The notes under the pieces were generated by a model. The model saw only the letters and a list, made by a program, of their open reading frames with translations, was not told the DNA's origin and did no database searches. From the NCBI GenBank assembly GCA_009784305.1, contig WRBZ01000024.1, forward strand, positions 1 through 10,305: 10,305 nucleotides of DNA, written 5' to 3'. Source of the DNA: Synergistaceae bacterium. GTDB lineage: Bacteria; Synergistota; Synergistia; Synergistales; Aminobacteriaceae. Below are positions 8,098 to 10,305 of this stretch, in pieces (positions within the stretch are counted from its first letter, which is position 1; every line of letters begins with the position of its first letter). Position numbers and translations under genes: made by a program.

Positions 8098-8134
8098 AAA
8101 AAAACCACCCGCCTTTTAGGGGCGGTTTTTTTTT
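8098..8134 (+). terminator. Rho-independent terminator after flagellin
   Basis: CCGCC (8109-8113) pairs with GGCGG (8121-8125) around a 7-nt loop, followed by nine T residues (8126-8134). Seven A residues (8098-8104) precede the stem, so the element could also act on the minus strand, although no minus-strand gene is nearby. It starts 6 nt after the flagellin stop and separates that gene from the adenosyltransferase. Confidence 0.93.
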
Positions 8135-8162
8135 AGCTGTATAACAATGGAGGATTGTAATA

Positions 8163-10305
<2,143 letters not shown>

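Noticed and set aside
8140..8145. TATAAC as a -10 box for the adenosyltransferase gene
   Set aside because: Bases about 17 nt upstream (inside the terminator stem) do not resemble a -35 box, and the start of transcription would fall within the ribosome site.
8093..8162. Cobalamin riboswitch before the adenosyltransferase
   Set aside because: The 70-nt gap is filled mostly by the flagellin terminator; it is too short and has no B12-box sequence.

Overview
The window is about 10.3 kb of closely packed bacterial DNA with moderate G+C (mid-40s % by eye). All recognisable genes are on the + strand. The first gene (pyruvate kinase) and the last (pseudaminic acid cytidylyltransferase) run off the window ends. 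The flagellin N-terminus ([13 protein letters not shown]), the cdaA-cdaR-glmM order and the flagellin/pseudaminate neighbourhood suggest a flagellated anaerobe, most likely of the Synergistota type. That assignment rests on remembered family resemblance, not a search; a Firmicutes-like lineage is the main alternative.

Region 1 (1-5628) is a housekeeping run: pyk (3' part), cdaA, cdaR, glmM, galU. Gaps are 8-20 nt or the genes overlap, so one transcript is likely. CdaA makes the second messenger c-di-AMP, CdaR is its membrane-anchored partner, and GlmM makes glucosamine-1-phosphate for peptidoglycan and other UDP-GlcNAc-dependent polymers. GalU makes UDP-glucose. Pyruvate kinase sits directly upstream. 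Two starts are best placed downstream of the longest reading frame because of good Shine-Dalgarno sequences: cdaR at 2143 and galU at 4756.

Region 2 (5626-8134) is a self-contained flagellin unit. A sigma-28 type promoter overlaps the galU stop codon. It is followed by a leader of about 65 nt rich in GGA motifs, then a 788-residue flagellin with a very large central domain, then a rho-independent terminator.

Region 3 (8163-10305) holds a PduO-type cobalamin adenosyltransferase, pseB and the start of pseF. PseB and PseF are the first and last enzymes of CMP-pseudaminic acid synthesis, a sugar used to O-glycosylate flagellin, so regions 2 and 3 probably work together. The adenosyltransferase between them is the odd member. 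The end of pseB carries a G+C-rich tail with small repeats and a hairpin, and this overlaps the start of pseF.

No tRNA, rRNA, CRISPR, insertion sequence or gene-free stretch over 100 bases was seen. Most of the window is ordinary; the points worth following up are the flagellin control region, its huge variable domain, the misplaced adenosyltransferase and the pseB tail.
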